This document shows positions 7,410 to 14,571 of a DNA stretch of 64,000 nucleotides, in pieces. Within the stretch, counting starts at the first letter, position 1; every line of letters begins with the position of its first letter. The notes under the pieces were generated by a model. It made no database searches. It was not told where the DNA came from and worked only from the letters and a program-made list of their open reading frames with translations. Position numbers and translations under genes: made by a program. The stretch comes from Pseudobdellovibrionaceae bacterium (GTDB lineage Bacteria > Bdellovibrionota > Bdellovibrionia > Bdellovibrionales > Bdellovibrionaceae): NCBI GenBank assembly GCA_947449255.1, contig CANFQX010000005.1, positions 1-64,000 on the forward strand, written 5' to 3'.

Positions 7410-9227
7410 TTAAGAATTCTTTTTTGAGTCTTCTAATGCTTTTTCTGCTAATGTGCTCAACCTAACTCCAACCTCGGCCAGCTGATCCCGATCCACTTCA
7501 CTTGGACAATCTGACATTAAGTCAGAAGCTTTTGCAGTTTTTGGGAAAGCGATCACTTCACGAATAGCTTCAGTTTCACACAACAGCATCACAAGTCGGT
7601 CAAGACCCCATGCAATTCCACCGTGCGGAGGAGTTCCGTATCTTAGCGCCTCAAGGAAAAATCCGAATTTATGTTTGGTTTCTTCATCGCTCATTCCCAA
7701 CAGTCTAAACATCGCCTGCTGAATCTCATTGCGGTAAATTCGGATGCTGCCTCCGCCAATTTCATAGCCGTTACAAACAAGGTCATAGGCTTTCGCTAGT
7801 ATTTTTCCATACCCAGCTTCGTTGTTTGTCATTAGATCGTCAAAGAACTCATCCTTTGGAGATGTGAAGGGATGATGCCTTGCCACCCATCTTTTTTGAT
7901 CTGGTGAATATTCAAGCAATGGAAAGTCAACAACCCACAAAAAGTTGTATTTAGAATGATCAATCAGATTTAGCTCTTTACCAAAATGATTTCTTAGTGT
8001 CGATAGTGCGGCACAAGCAATGTCAAAATCATCAGCGACAACCAGTGCGCAATCTCCAGGTTGAGCACCTGTTGCTTTAAAAATTTCACCCAATTTCTCT
8101 GGACTAAAAAATTTTGAAACTGGTGAGGTCAATGCCCCATCCGCTTCAGATTTAATCCAAACCAATCCTTTTGCTCCGGCACGCTTGGCTAGATCAGTGA
8201 TTTTATCAAATTGACCCCTTGTAAAGCTTCCACCTTTGGGAACGGCAAGTCCTCTAACAATTCCTCCGCGAGATAAAACATCATCAAAAACTTTAAAGCC
8301 CGAGCCTGTAACTGTTTCCTTTAATTCTTGAATCTCCATGCCAAATCGTCGATCTGGTTTATCATTTCCATAACGATCCATAGCTTCTTGGAATGTCATC
8401 CGAGGGATTGGCCCCACCTCAACACCTTTGATTTCTTTCCAAATAGTGCGAAGTAACTTTTCATTGAGCTCCATGATGTCTTCCTGATCAATGAAAGACA
8501 TCTCCATATCGATCTGCGAAAACTCTGGCTGTCTGTCCGCACGCAAATCTTCGTCACGGAAACAACGAGCAATTTGAAAATATCGATCATATCCGGAAAT
8601 CATCAAAAGTTGCTTCAAGGTCTGAGGAGACTGAGGCAATGCATAAAAAGTTCCCGGATTCACACGAGAGGGCACAAGATAATCTCTTGCCCCTTCTGGT
8701 GTCGATTTATAAAGAATCGGAGTTTCGACTTCCAAAAATCCATTTTCTGAAAGAACACGACGAACTAATTGCGCAACATTATGTCGAGTAACCAAGTGAT
8801 GGGTTAATCGTGGAGAGCGCAAATCAAGATAGCGGTATTTCAATCTCAGCATTTCGTTCACATTCTCATCATCCACTTGAAATGGTGGGACCGCTGATTC
8901 ATTGAGAACTTCACATCGGGTTGCCTCGATTTCAACTTCACCTGTCGCGATTTTTGCATTTTTCATTCCACTTGGTCGAGCACGAACAATGCCTTCAACG
9001 GCTAAGACAAACTCACTTCGTAAATTTTTTGCAGCTGAAGTTTCAGCTTTATTTGGATCGAGAACGACTTGAACGATTCCTTCACGATCACGTAGATCAA
9101 TAAAAACTAAACTTCCGTGATCTCGACGAACATTCACCCAACCCATTAAGACAACTTTTTGTCCAACCAATGAACTGTTAACTTTACCGCAATAGCCTGT
9201 TCTTTTAAGTTCTTTAACAAATTTCAT
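7410..9227 (-). CDS. aspS: Aspartyl-tRNA synthetase
   Basis: A class II synthetase that charges tRNA-Asp. From the ATG at 9227 it has about 605 residues, normal for the bacterial type. It begins with an OB-fold anticodon-binding domain (GWVNVRRDHGSLVFIDLRDREG). The class II core follows, with motif 2 (FRDEDLRADRQPEFSQIDMEMSF), and a bacterial GAD insertion between motifs 2 and 3. Motif 3 is at the end (GGIAWGLDRLVML). The frame extends ten codons further upstream, but AAGGTTGAG favours the internal ATG. Whether it also charges tRNA-Asn cannot be judged from sequence alone. It has its own promoter and terminator. Confidence 0.96.
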   Translation of the reverse strand: MKFVKELKRTGYCGKVNSSLVGQKVVLMGWVNVRRDHGSLVFIDLRDREGIVQVVLDPNKAETSAAKNLRSEFVLAVEGIVRARPSGMKNAKIATGEVEIEATRCEVLNESAVPPFQVDDENVNEMLRLKYRYLDLRSPRLTHHLVTRHNVAQLVRRVLSENGFLEVETPILYKSTPEGARDYLVPSRVNPGTFYALPQSPQTLKQLLMISGYDRYFQIARCFRDEDLRADRQPEFSQIDMEMSFIDQEDIMELNEKLLRTIWKEIKGVEVGPIPRMTFQEAMDRYGNDKPDRRFGMEIQELKETVTGSGFKVFDDVLSRGGIVRGLAVPKGGSFTRGQFDKITDLAKRAGAKGLVWIKSEADGALTSPVSKFFSPEKLGEIFKATGAQPGDCALVVADDFDIACAALSTLRNHFGKELNLIDHSKYNFLWVVDFPLLEYSPDQKRWVARHHPFTSPKDEFFDDLMTNNEAGYGKILAKAYDLVCNGYEIGGGSIRIYRNEIQQAMFRLLGMSDEETKHKFGFFLEALRYGTPPHGGIAWGLDRLVMLLCETEAIREVIAFPKTAKASDLMSDCPSEVDRDQLAEVGVRLSTLAEKALEDSKKNS

Positions 9228-9275
9228 TCTCAACCTTATTTTTGAAGGGATTTTCAATATCTTCGACCTGAGCAG

Positions 9276-9304
9276 ATATTCTCACTCATGATCGAAACAG
9301 TCAA
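9276..9304 (-). promoter_or_regulatory. aspS promoter
   Basis: On the minus strand, TTGACT (9304-9299), a 17-base spacer and GAATAT (9281-9276) form a good sigma-70-type promoter with an expected start about 40 bases ahead of the aspS ATG. Confidence 0.6.
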
Positions 9305-9361
9305 AAAACAATTTCTCTAGTTCATGAACGCACTTTATCAAAATGGATTGCTCATTTAAAA

Positions 9362-9491
9362 AAAAAAAATGGAACTCTTATGAGTGAAATTTAAGAGTTC
9401 CCTTTTTGTGGCAACCTACCAGACGTAAGGCTTACCGTGAGGTGGCCTTACGGCGGCTTTAATGGCATTCCTCTTTGTCTTCAGAGGCCTG
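9362..9491 (-). ncRNA. Probable structured small RNA, about 130 nt
   Basis: The gap between aspS and the PHA gene codes for no protein but holds a compact set of helices ending in a strong terminator on the minus strand. Hairpin 1: GGCA..CCTCT / AGAGG..TGCC. Hairpin 2: CGTAAGGC / GCCTTACG with a 13-base loop. After it comes GGTAGGTTGCC, then the terminator hairpin and nine T residues. A TATTGT box (9504-9499) on the minus strand would start transcription near 9492. The AAAGCC ... GGTAGGTTGCC pair recalls c-di-GMP-I (GEMM) RNAs, one of which is abundant in Bdellovibrio attack-phase cells, but the GCAAAC core and GNRA tetraloop are not evident. Class uncertain. Confidence 0.45.
9371..9401 (-). 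terminator. Terminator of the small RNA (bidirectional)
   Basis: Perfect 10-bp inverted repeat GGAACTCTTA (9371-9380) / TAAGAGTTCC (9392-9401). The minus-strand transcript runs into a long T stretch (RC of the A-run 9361-9369). On the plus strand five T residues follow. Confidence 0.85.
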
Positions 9492-9503
9492 CCAATGTAC
9501 AAT
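9475..9503 (+). promoter_or_regulatory. Promoter of the PHA-protein/rpoH pair
   Basis: TTGTCT (9475-9480), a 17-base spacer and TACAAT (9498-9503) on the plus strand, with an expected start about 30 bases before the next ATG. It overlaps the possible minus-strand -10 box of the small RNA, so the two promoters would be divergent and could compete. Confidence 0.55.
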
Positions 9504-9540
9504 AAACACTATTGAGAAAACATCGAAAGGAAATCCAGCG

Positions 9541-9855
9541 ATGCCGAAATTTAATGTTGAACACCAGAGTTCTCACAGTGCAAAAGATGCCTATTCTGCA
9601 ATAAAAAAATTTTTGGGTGACGACAAAGATCTAAAAAAGTTTGATGCAAAAATTGAGTTTAGCTTTGACGATAGCGCGATGAGTTGTAAAATGACTGGGA
9701 GCCAACTCAAGGCTCATCTGACGATTGCTGCCCCGAGCAATGGTGGTCAAGGCAGCACCGTCACTATCACTGTGGACCTTCCTCTGCTTTTGACCCCATT
9801 TAAAGGAAAAGTAACAGAGACTTTACAAAAGAAACTTGCTAAATACTTAGCCTAA
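9541..9855 (+). CDS. Polyhydroxyalkanoic acid system family protein
   Basis: A small 104-residue protein resembling the PHA_gran_rgn family (PF09650). The telling part is the C-terminal LPLLLTPFKGKVTETLQKKL, which matches the FLLxPFKGxIExxIxxxL signature, together with an N-terminal helix (HSAKDAYSAIKKFLG) and a central beta sheet. Family members are linked to PHA granules, but their biochemistry is unsettled, and no PHA synthase is visible here. The ATG at 9541 has AAAGGA upstream; an earlier in-frame ATG at 9475 falls inside the promoter. The sigma factor gene starts 6 bases after its stop, so the two are probably translated together. Confidence 0.7.
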   Translation: MPKFNVEHQSSHSAKDAYSAIKKFLGDDKDLKKFDAKIEFSFDDSAMSCKMTGSQLKAHLTIAAPSNGGQGSTVTITVDLPLLLTPFKGKVTETLQKKLAKYLA

Positions 9856-9860
9856 TACCT

Positions 9861-10901
9861 ATGGCAAAGATTAAGTCTAAAAAAAGTTCGGCAAATAAAA
9901 AGAATTTAAGTCATCCAACCAATGAAACGACTGAGGGTAAACCCGTTGTGGCTGAATTGGTTGATGAGCCTGAGCACTCCCCTCTAGATTCCCTCCCCTT
10001 TGAACCGCTTAAAGAAAATGAATTGCTGACTACGGTTGAGCAAAGCAGACAGCCCTTTCTGCCAGAATTAACGAAATCTATTACATCCACAGATCCCCTT
10101 GTTATCTATCTGAATGAAATACGTCGCTATAAAGTTCTATCAAAGGAAGAAGAAAGCGAACTTGCAAAAAAGTACTTTGAAAATAAAAATCCCGAGGTCG
10201 CTCAAGATCTAGTTAAGGCCAACCTTCGCTTTGTAGTGAAGATTGCTGCTGAGTATTCAAAGTTTGGTGCGAAAATGATTGATCTCATCCAAGAAGGCAA
10301 TGTGGGCCTTATGCATGCAGTACGTGAATTTAATCCTTACAAGGGTGCAAGGCTCATCACCTACGCCGTCTGGTGGATCAGGGGCTATATTCAAGAGTAC
10401 TTGATGCGACAATATTCATTGGTTCGTATAGGCACCACACAAAACCAAAGAAAACTTTTTTACCAACTGCAAAAAGAAAAAGACGCTTTAGATGCACTGG
10501 GGCTTGAGTCCAGCACAGCTCTGATCAGTCACCGCCTTGGAATTCCTGAGGACGAGGTCAGAGATATGGCCATGCGGATGACAAGCAGAGACATCAGCTT
10601 GGATAAACCCATGGATGACAGCTCAGGTTCTAGCTTCGGCGATTTACAACAAAACCAATCCGATGAACCTCTCGATGAAGTGCTCGCCAAGCACGAGCAA
10701 CTAGAAATTCTAAAACAAAAACTTGAGCAAATTCGCCCTGAATTATCAGAGCGTGAAAAAATTATTCTTGATGAACGCATTTTGAATGATGAGCCTTTGA
10801 CACTTCAAGAAATTGGCGAAAAGCACGGCATCACTAGAGAAGCCGTTCGCCAAATGGAAGCCCGAGTTCTTAAAAAAATTAAAGCGAAAATGTTAACCTA
10901 A
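9861..10901 (+). CDS. rpoH: RpoH-type sigma-70 family factor
   Basis: A 346-residue sigma factor. Region 2 reads DLVKANLRFVVKIA, then LIQEGNVGLMHAV and ITYAVWWIRGYIQEYLMRQ. Just after it is QRKLFYQLQ, the RpoH box typical of heat-shock sigma factors. Region 4 is at the end (TLQEIGEKHGITREAVRQME). An unusual 80-residue N-terminal extension precedes region 1.2; it is Lys-rich first and then acidic and Pro-rich, and makes the protein longer than the usual 280-300. It follows the PHA-system gene by 6 bases with no separate ribosome site, so translational coupling is likely. It probably directs a stress or life-cycle regulon. Confidence 0.88.
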   Translation: MAKIKSKKSSANKKNLSHPTNETTEGKPVVAELVDEPEHSPLDSLPFEPLKENELLTTVEQSRQPFLPELTKSITSTDPLVIYLNEIRRYKVLSKEEESELAKKYFENKNPEVAQDLVKANLRFVVKIAAEYSKFGAKMIDLIQEGNVGLMHAVREFNPYKGARLITYAVWWIRGYIQEYLMRQYSLVRIGTTQNQRKLFYQLQKEKDALDALGLESSTALISHRLGIPEDEVRDMAMRMTSRDISLDKPMDDSSGSSFGDLQQNQSDEPLDEVLAKHEQLEILKQKLEQIRPELSEREKIILDERILNDEPLTLQEIGEKHGITREAVRQMEARVLKKIKAKMLT

Positions 10902-10904
10902 ATT

Positions 10905-11282
10905 TTAGTTCCTTCTTGGAACATCAAAGGGATCGCCAACCTTGTAGGTTTCATTCTCTGGTCGATCTAGCAATTTCTTATCAATTCCTGGAATCGATTG
11001 ACATGTTCTTTTCTGAAACTGCAATCGAAAAATATCTCGAACCAACCGATTTGGAGGGTAGTAGCCGCAAGCATTAACGGGCGGTGCATTGTCGATGACT
11101 GGAATCCCTGCTCTGCCTTTCAGTGGAAAAACCAGAGATGGAGTTTCCTCTGCCTTCTGATCAGGGACTGGTGCCTTTGAAAGATGAGGGGTGCTGCCAG
11201 ATTCACCTTTGGAAATAGCAAAAGCATAATTTATAGGAAGTTTAATACTTAGTACCATCAAAACCATCAAAAAAAAGCCCAT
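10905..11282 (-). CDS. Small secreted protein downstream of fliA
   Basis: About 125 residues from an ATG at 11282 with GGAGG 7 bases ahead. The first 22 residues (MGFFLMVLMVLSIKLPINYA) form a signal peptide or anchor. The mature part is Pro-rich with two Cys residues (NACGYYPP and RTCQSIPG) that could form a disulfide. I do not recognise the family. It lies 76 bases after fliA on the same strand and stops 4 bases from the convergent rpoH gene. Position suggests co-expression with the motility operon, but no function can be assigned. Confidence 0.65.
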   Translation of the reverse strand: MGFFLMVLMVLSIKLPINYAFAISKGESGSTPHLSKAPVPDQKAEETPSLVFPLKGRAGIPVIDNAPPVNACGYYPPNRLVRDIFRLQFQKRTCQSIPGIDKKLLDRPENETYKVGDPFDVPRRN

Positions 11283-11293
11283 GACAGCCTCCA

Positions 11294-11319
11294 GCCTTCT
11301 GATTATTTTATCAGAAGGC
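11294..11319. repeat. 10-bp perfect inverted repeat ahead of small secreted gene
   Basis: GCCTTCTGAT (11294-11303) and ATCAGAAGGC (11310-11319) flank a 6-base loop. On the minus strand it stands immediately before the GGAGG of the next gene. No T-run follows, so an attenuating leader hairpin or an operator fits better than a terminator. Confidence 0.6.
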
Positions 11320-11358
11320 ACTAGTTTAGGTCATAGGCTCAATTTATGTATTTTGAAA

Positions 11359-12144
11359 CTAAGTGATCTCGAGCTCTCCAGCACCGATTGTTGCTGCTAA
11401 CTTAGCACGAAGTCGAATGACAGCCTGGGCGTGAAGTTGAGATACACGCGACTCAGTCACACGAAGCACTTCACCAATCTCTTTTAAATTCAAATCTTCA
11501 TAATAATAGAGTGATAAAACAAGGCGCTGCCGTTCTGGCAAGCCTTCTATTGCAGAAGCCACAACCTCTTTAATATTTTTAACATTCAATTGATTGAAAG
11601 GACTGTTGGTGCGTGAGCCTTCAAGCAAGTCCATGATTGATTTTTTATCAGTATTGCTGAAAGTTGCCGCATGATCGATTGGCAACAAACTTATCGGCCG
11701 AACTTGATTAACCAGATCATGGTATTCATCTATAGTCATACCTAGACTAACCGCCAGCTCTTCGTCAGAAGCTGGACGACCAAGATCAGATTCCAATTGA
11801 ACTATGGTCCGCTCAAGAAGCTTTGATTTGTCTCTGATCGAGCGGGGAACCCAATCTTGTGCTCGAAGTTCATCAAGCATTGCTCCACGAATTCTAAATT
11901 CAGCGTAGGTTTTAAATTTATTGTCTCTTGATGGATCATACTTATCAAATGCATCCATAAGTCCAATAACACCTGCAGAAATCAAATCATCTAACTCAAT
12001 ATTAGAAGGAAGTCTTACGGCAATCTTTTGTGCAATAAATTTGATGAGTGGTGCGTACTCTCTGACGAGCTCATCTTTTTTAGGAAGCTCAGCATGTCGC
12101 TGTTCATCCTTGTATCTTTTCAACAATGCCGTATTTTTCGTCAT
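11359..12144 (-). CDS. fliA: Flagellar sigma factor FliA (sigma-28)
   Basis: A 261-residue sigma factor for late flagellar and chemotaxis genes. Region 2 (YAPLIKFIAQKIAVRLP, DDLISAGVIGLMDAFDKYDP, YAEFRIRGAMLDELRAQDWVPRS) is diagnostic of the FliA/WhiG group. Region 3 (RPASDEELAVSLGM) and region 4 (LPERQRLVLSLYYYEDLNLK, RVTESRVSQLHAQA) follow. The ATG has AAGAGGAA just upstream. It lies about 100 bases after flhG on the same strand, the standard place in polar-flagellum clusters. I see no anti-sigma FlgM gene in the window. Confidence 0.95.
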   Translation of the reverse strand: MTKNTALLKRYKDEQRHAELPKKDELVREYAPLIKFIAQKIAVRLPSNIELDDLISAGVIGLMDAFDKYDPSRDNKFKTYAEFRIRGAMLDELRAQDWVPRSIRDKSKLLERTIVQLESDLGRPASDEELAVSLGMTIDEYHDLVNQVRPISLLPIDHAATFSNTDKKSIMDLLEGSRTNSPFNQLNVKNIKEVVASAIEGLPERQRLVLSLYYYEDLNLKEIGEVLRVTESRVSQLHAQAVIRLRAKLAATIGAGELEIT

Positions 12145-12241
12145 AGTTTTCCTCTTATTACCATGTTAACAAACAGGTGCGTCAGCTGAAAGTCCAAATC
12201 TTAAAAAAATCAATTTTAGTTCATCCTTGCCTTTGATCCAA

Positions 12242-13072
12242 CTATGCACATCCAATAACCTGATCCCAAAACAACTGCATTCCTCCGCCAGAATCAACAT
12301 GTCGCGAAGAGCTGTCAATTTGATCAGCCATTCGACGAATGGCCAATGCAGAGAGGGAGTTAGCGTCCTGTCTCAAAATAAGACGTTGCATTTGAGTTGC
12401 TTTTCTTAGGTTTTCATCTTGGGGAATTGCACCAAGATATTCGAGACCCACTAAAAGAAATTTATTAACAACATCATGAAAGCGCTTATAAAGAGAAAGC
12501 CCCTCCTCTTGATTACCCACTTGGTTACAAATGATAGAGAAGTGATTCACTTTGAATTTTAGTGACAATATTTTTATCAAGGCGTAGGCATCAGTAAAAC
12601 TGGCTGGGTCTGGAGTGATCACAACAGCCACCGTCTGCACAGCCGTATTTAAAAAAAGTACATTTTCATTTATGCCAGTAGCCGTATCAATAAGCAAATA
12701 GTCAAATCGCATAGGTAAGGCGCCCACAGCCTCTATCACGGCTCTTCTTTCGAAATGATTCATTTGATTTAACTTAACTACACCACTGCCGCCAGGAACC
12801 AAAAATACGTTCTCTGAGACCTGAATCAAAATCTCATGCATCTCCTTTGATCCAGAAATAATATCATGAACATTGCCTTGTGATTTTACGCCAAAAAAAA
12901 TATCGACATTTGCCATCCCAAGATCACCATCTAGGATTAAAACCTTCTTTCCCTTTTTTGCCAAACTTAGGGCTAGGTTTGCAATCACTGTCGTCTTTCC
13001 AACTCCACCTTTTCCAGATGTTACACTGATAGTGCGTGTGCGGTGCAATTCAAACGGTCTCATGTATTTCAT
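12242..13072 (-). CDS. flhG: FlhG/FleN MinD-like ATPase
   Basis: A 276-residue ParA/MinD-family ATPase that sets flagellar number and partners FlhF. The deviant Walker A is SGKGGVGKTT (19-28), followed by LILDGDLGMANVDIFFG and LLIDTATGI. Its start (ATGA) overlaps the flhF stop by 4 bases, so the two are translated together. The N-terminus before the P-loop is only about 18 residues (MKYMRPFELHRTRTISVT) and lacks the DQAxxLR motif that in other FlhG proteins stimulates FlhF GTPase. An in-frame stop just upstream rules out a longer start. Confidence 0.92.
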   Translation of the reverse strand: MKYMRPFELHRTRTISVTSGKGGVGKTTVIANLALSLAKKGKKVLILDGDLGMANVDIFFGVKSQGNVHDIISGSKEMHEILIQVSENVFLVPGGSGVVKLNQMNHFERRAVIEAVGALPMRFDYLLIDTATGINENVLFLNTAVQTVAVVITPDPASFTDAYALIKILSLKFKVNHFSIICNQVGNQEEGLSLYKRFHDVVNKFLLVGLEYLGAIPQDENLRKATQMQRLILRQDANSLSALAIRRMADQIDSSSRHVDSGGGMQLFWDQVIGCA

Positions 13073-14571
13073 AAATTTTGAAGATCCTGTTGGTTAACTC
13101 TCGTGATCTTAAAGATGAGATCCAGCAAGCGTTCCTTGGTAGCATACTCAAAATCCTCAGGCACTCTTGTCCCTACACCAAAGGAATGCAGTGGAATATC
13201 AAACCTTCTGATAAAATTATAAATAGCTCCATGTTGAGTCGATTCGTCAATACCCGTAAATATAGCGTCTTTGTAATTAAGCGAAGAATAACGCCTCCCT
13301 AGATCGGTGATGTCGGAATCTTTTGAGTTCGCAGAAAGCACCAAGTGTAGTGATGGATCCATGCTCACAGGTGGTAAGAGATTCTTCATCATGAAAACCT
13401 CTTCGCTGTTTCGCATAGCTAAGCCCGCACAATCAACCAACACACAATCGACATTTCCCAAATATTTTGATATTTGCATCCAATCATTCTGGTGACGAAC
13501 AATGGAAAATGGGACATTTAAAATCTGGGAATAAATCTTCATCTGATCCGCGGCCCCGACCTTGTAGGTGTCCGTTGTTATTAGGGCCACCTTCTTTTTT
13601 TCACGCACAACAAGATTGCTGGCCATTTTAATCAAGGTCGAAGTTTTTCCAGATCCAGCTGGACCTACAAAACAATGAATTTTCCCAGAAGAAGGATTAG
13701 ATACAATTTTGGTTGAGTCCAAGACATAACGAGCTACCCAGGCTTCAACTAAAGGTTTATTTTTGAGTTTGAGCACAGGCAGGGTCTCTTGGGCCTTAAC
13801 TAATATTTCTGCTGTTATTTCTGGTGCCATACCTGCATCCAGAAGCTTTTTATAAAGGAAGCTCATTTCATAATTGATTCCGAAATCGGATCCTGGGTGA
13901 GCCCCAAGAAAACTCTGCGGCATTTGCTGAAACTTATTTATCATAAGCTTCAGGCTTTCAATTTCATTTTTTAGGGTTTTAACAACCTCAGATTCCATTT
14001 GAGAAGGCATTCCCCTGGCGATCCTCTCGGGAACAGTCCTCTGATTTAAATCTCGAGGGTTCTGTACTGCCGGATTTTTTTGAATCGGAGAAGCTGGAAC
14101 CTGATTTCTTTTATCTTGCTGCTGAAAGGCATTGATAGCTCTTTGCGCGCTAGCTCCCAATCTTTGCTCTGGAAATTTATTTTGCTGTTGCGACTGCTTG
14201 CCGCTTGAATTAACGTAGTGCCGCTCATCTTCTTCAATATCAATATAGCGACGTTTGGTTATCGGCGGTGGCACTTGATTTTTCTGAACCTGTTTATCCA
14301 CTACCTTTGCAATGAAATCTTTTTGTTGCCTAGCTGGGCTCCGCAGAAATTTCTCTTTGTCTTGTTCTCTTAAACGAGACTCTGCAAACTTTTTCTTCTG
14401 TAATGTTTCATCAGACACAGCTGCAGTGATTTCAACACTTCCCTCGCCAACAAGCCCAAAACTCTTGTTATTGTCTCGAGCAGATAAAATAATGGCATCA
14501 GGTCCCAGTTGGGTTTTTACCATTTCGAGAGCTTCTTTCATTGTCCGAGCTTCAAACTTCTTAACTTGCAT
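13069..14571 (-). CDS. flhF: FlhF SRP-family GTPase
   Basis: A 500-residue protein that places the flagellum at the pole. The N-terminal B domain (KKFEARTMKEALEMVKTQLG) is followed by a long basic, Gln-rich linker (60-200). A helical N domain and the GTPase G domain (295-495) complete it. G1 is GPAGSGKTS (303-311) and the second motif is DTYKVGAADQ. G3 reads DCAGL (380-384) instead of DTAGR, and G4 reads TGID (439-442) instead of TKxD, so nucleotide binding or hydrolysis may differ from studied FlhF proteins. It overlaps flhA by 11 bases and flhG by 4. Confidence 0.92.
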   Translation of the reverse strand: MQVKKFEARTMKEALEMVKTQLGPDAIILSARDNNKSFGLVGEGSVEITAAVSDETLQKKKFAESRLREQDKEKFLRSPARQQKDFIAKVVDKQVQKNQVPPPITKRRYIDIEEDERHYVNSSGKQSQQQNKFPEQRLGASAQRAINAFQQQDKRNQVPASPIQKNPAVQNPRDLNQRTVPERIARGMPSQMESEVVKTLKNEIESLKLMINKFQQMPQSFLGAHPGSDFGINYEMSFLYKKLLDAGMAPEITAEILVKAQETLPVLKLKNKPLVEAWVARYVLDSTKIVSNPSSGKIHCFVGPAGSGKTSTLIKMASNLVVREKKKVALITTDTYKVGAADQMKIYSQILNVPFSIVRHQNDWMQISKYLGNVDCVLVDCAGLAMRNSEEVFMMKNLLPPVSMDPSLHLVLSANSKDSDITDLGRRYSSLNYKDAIFTGIDESTQHGAIYNFIRRFDIPLHSFGVGTRVPEDFEYATKERLLDLIFKITRVNQQDLQNL

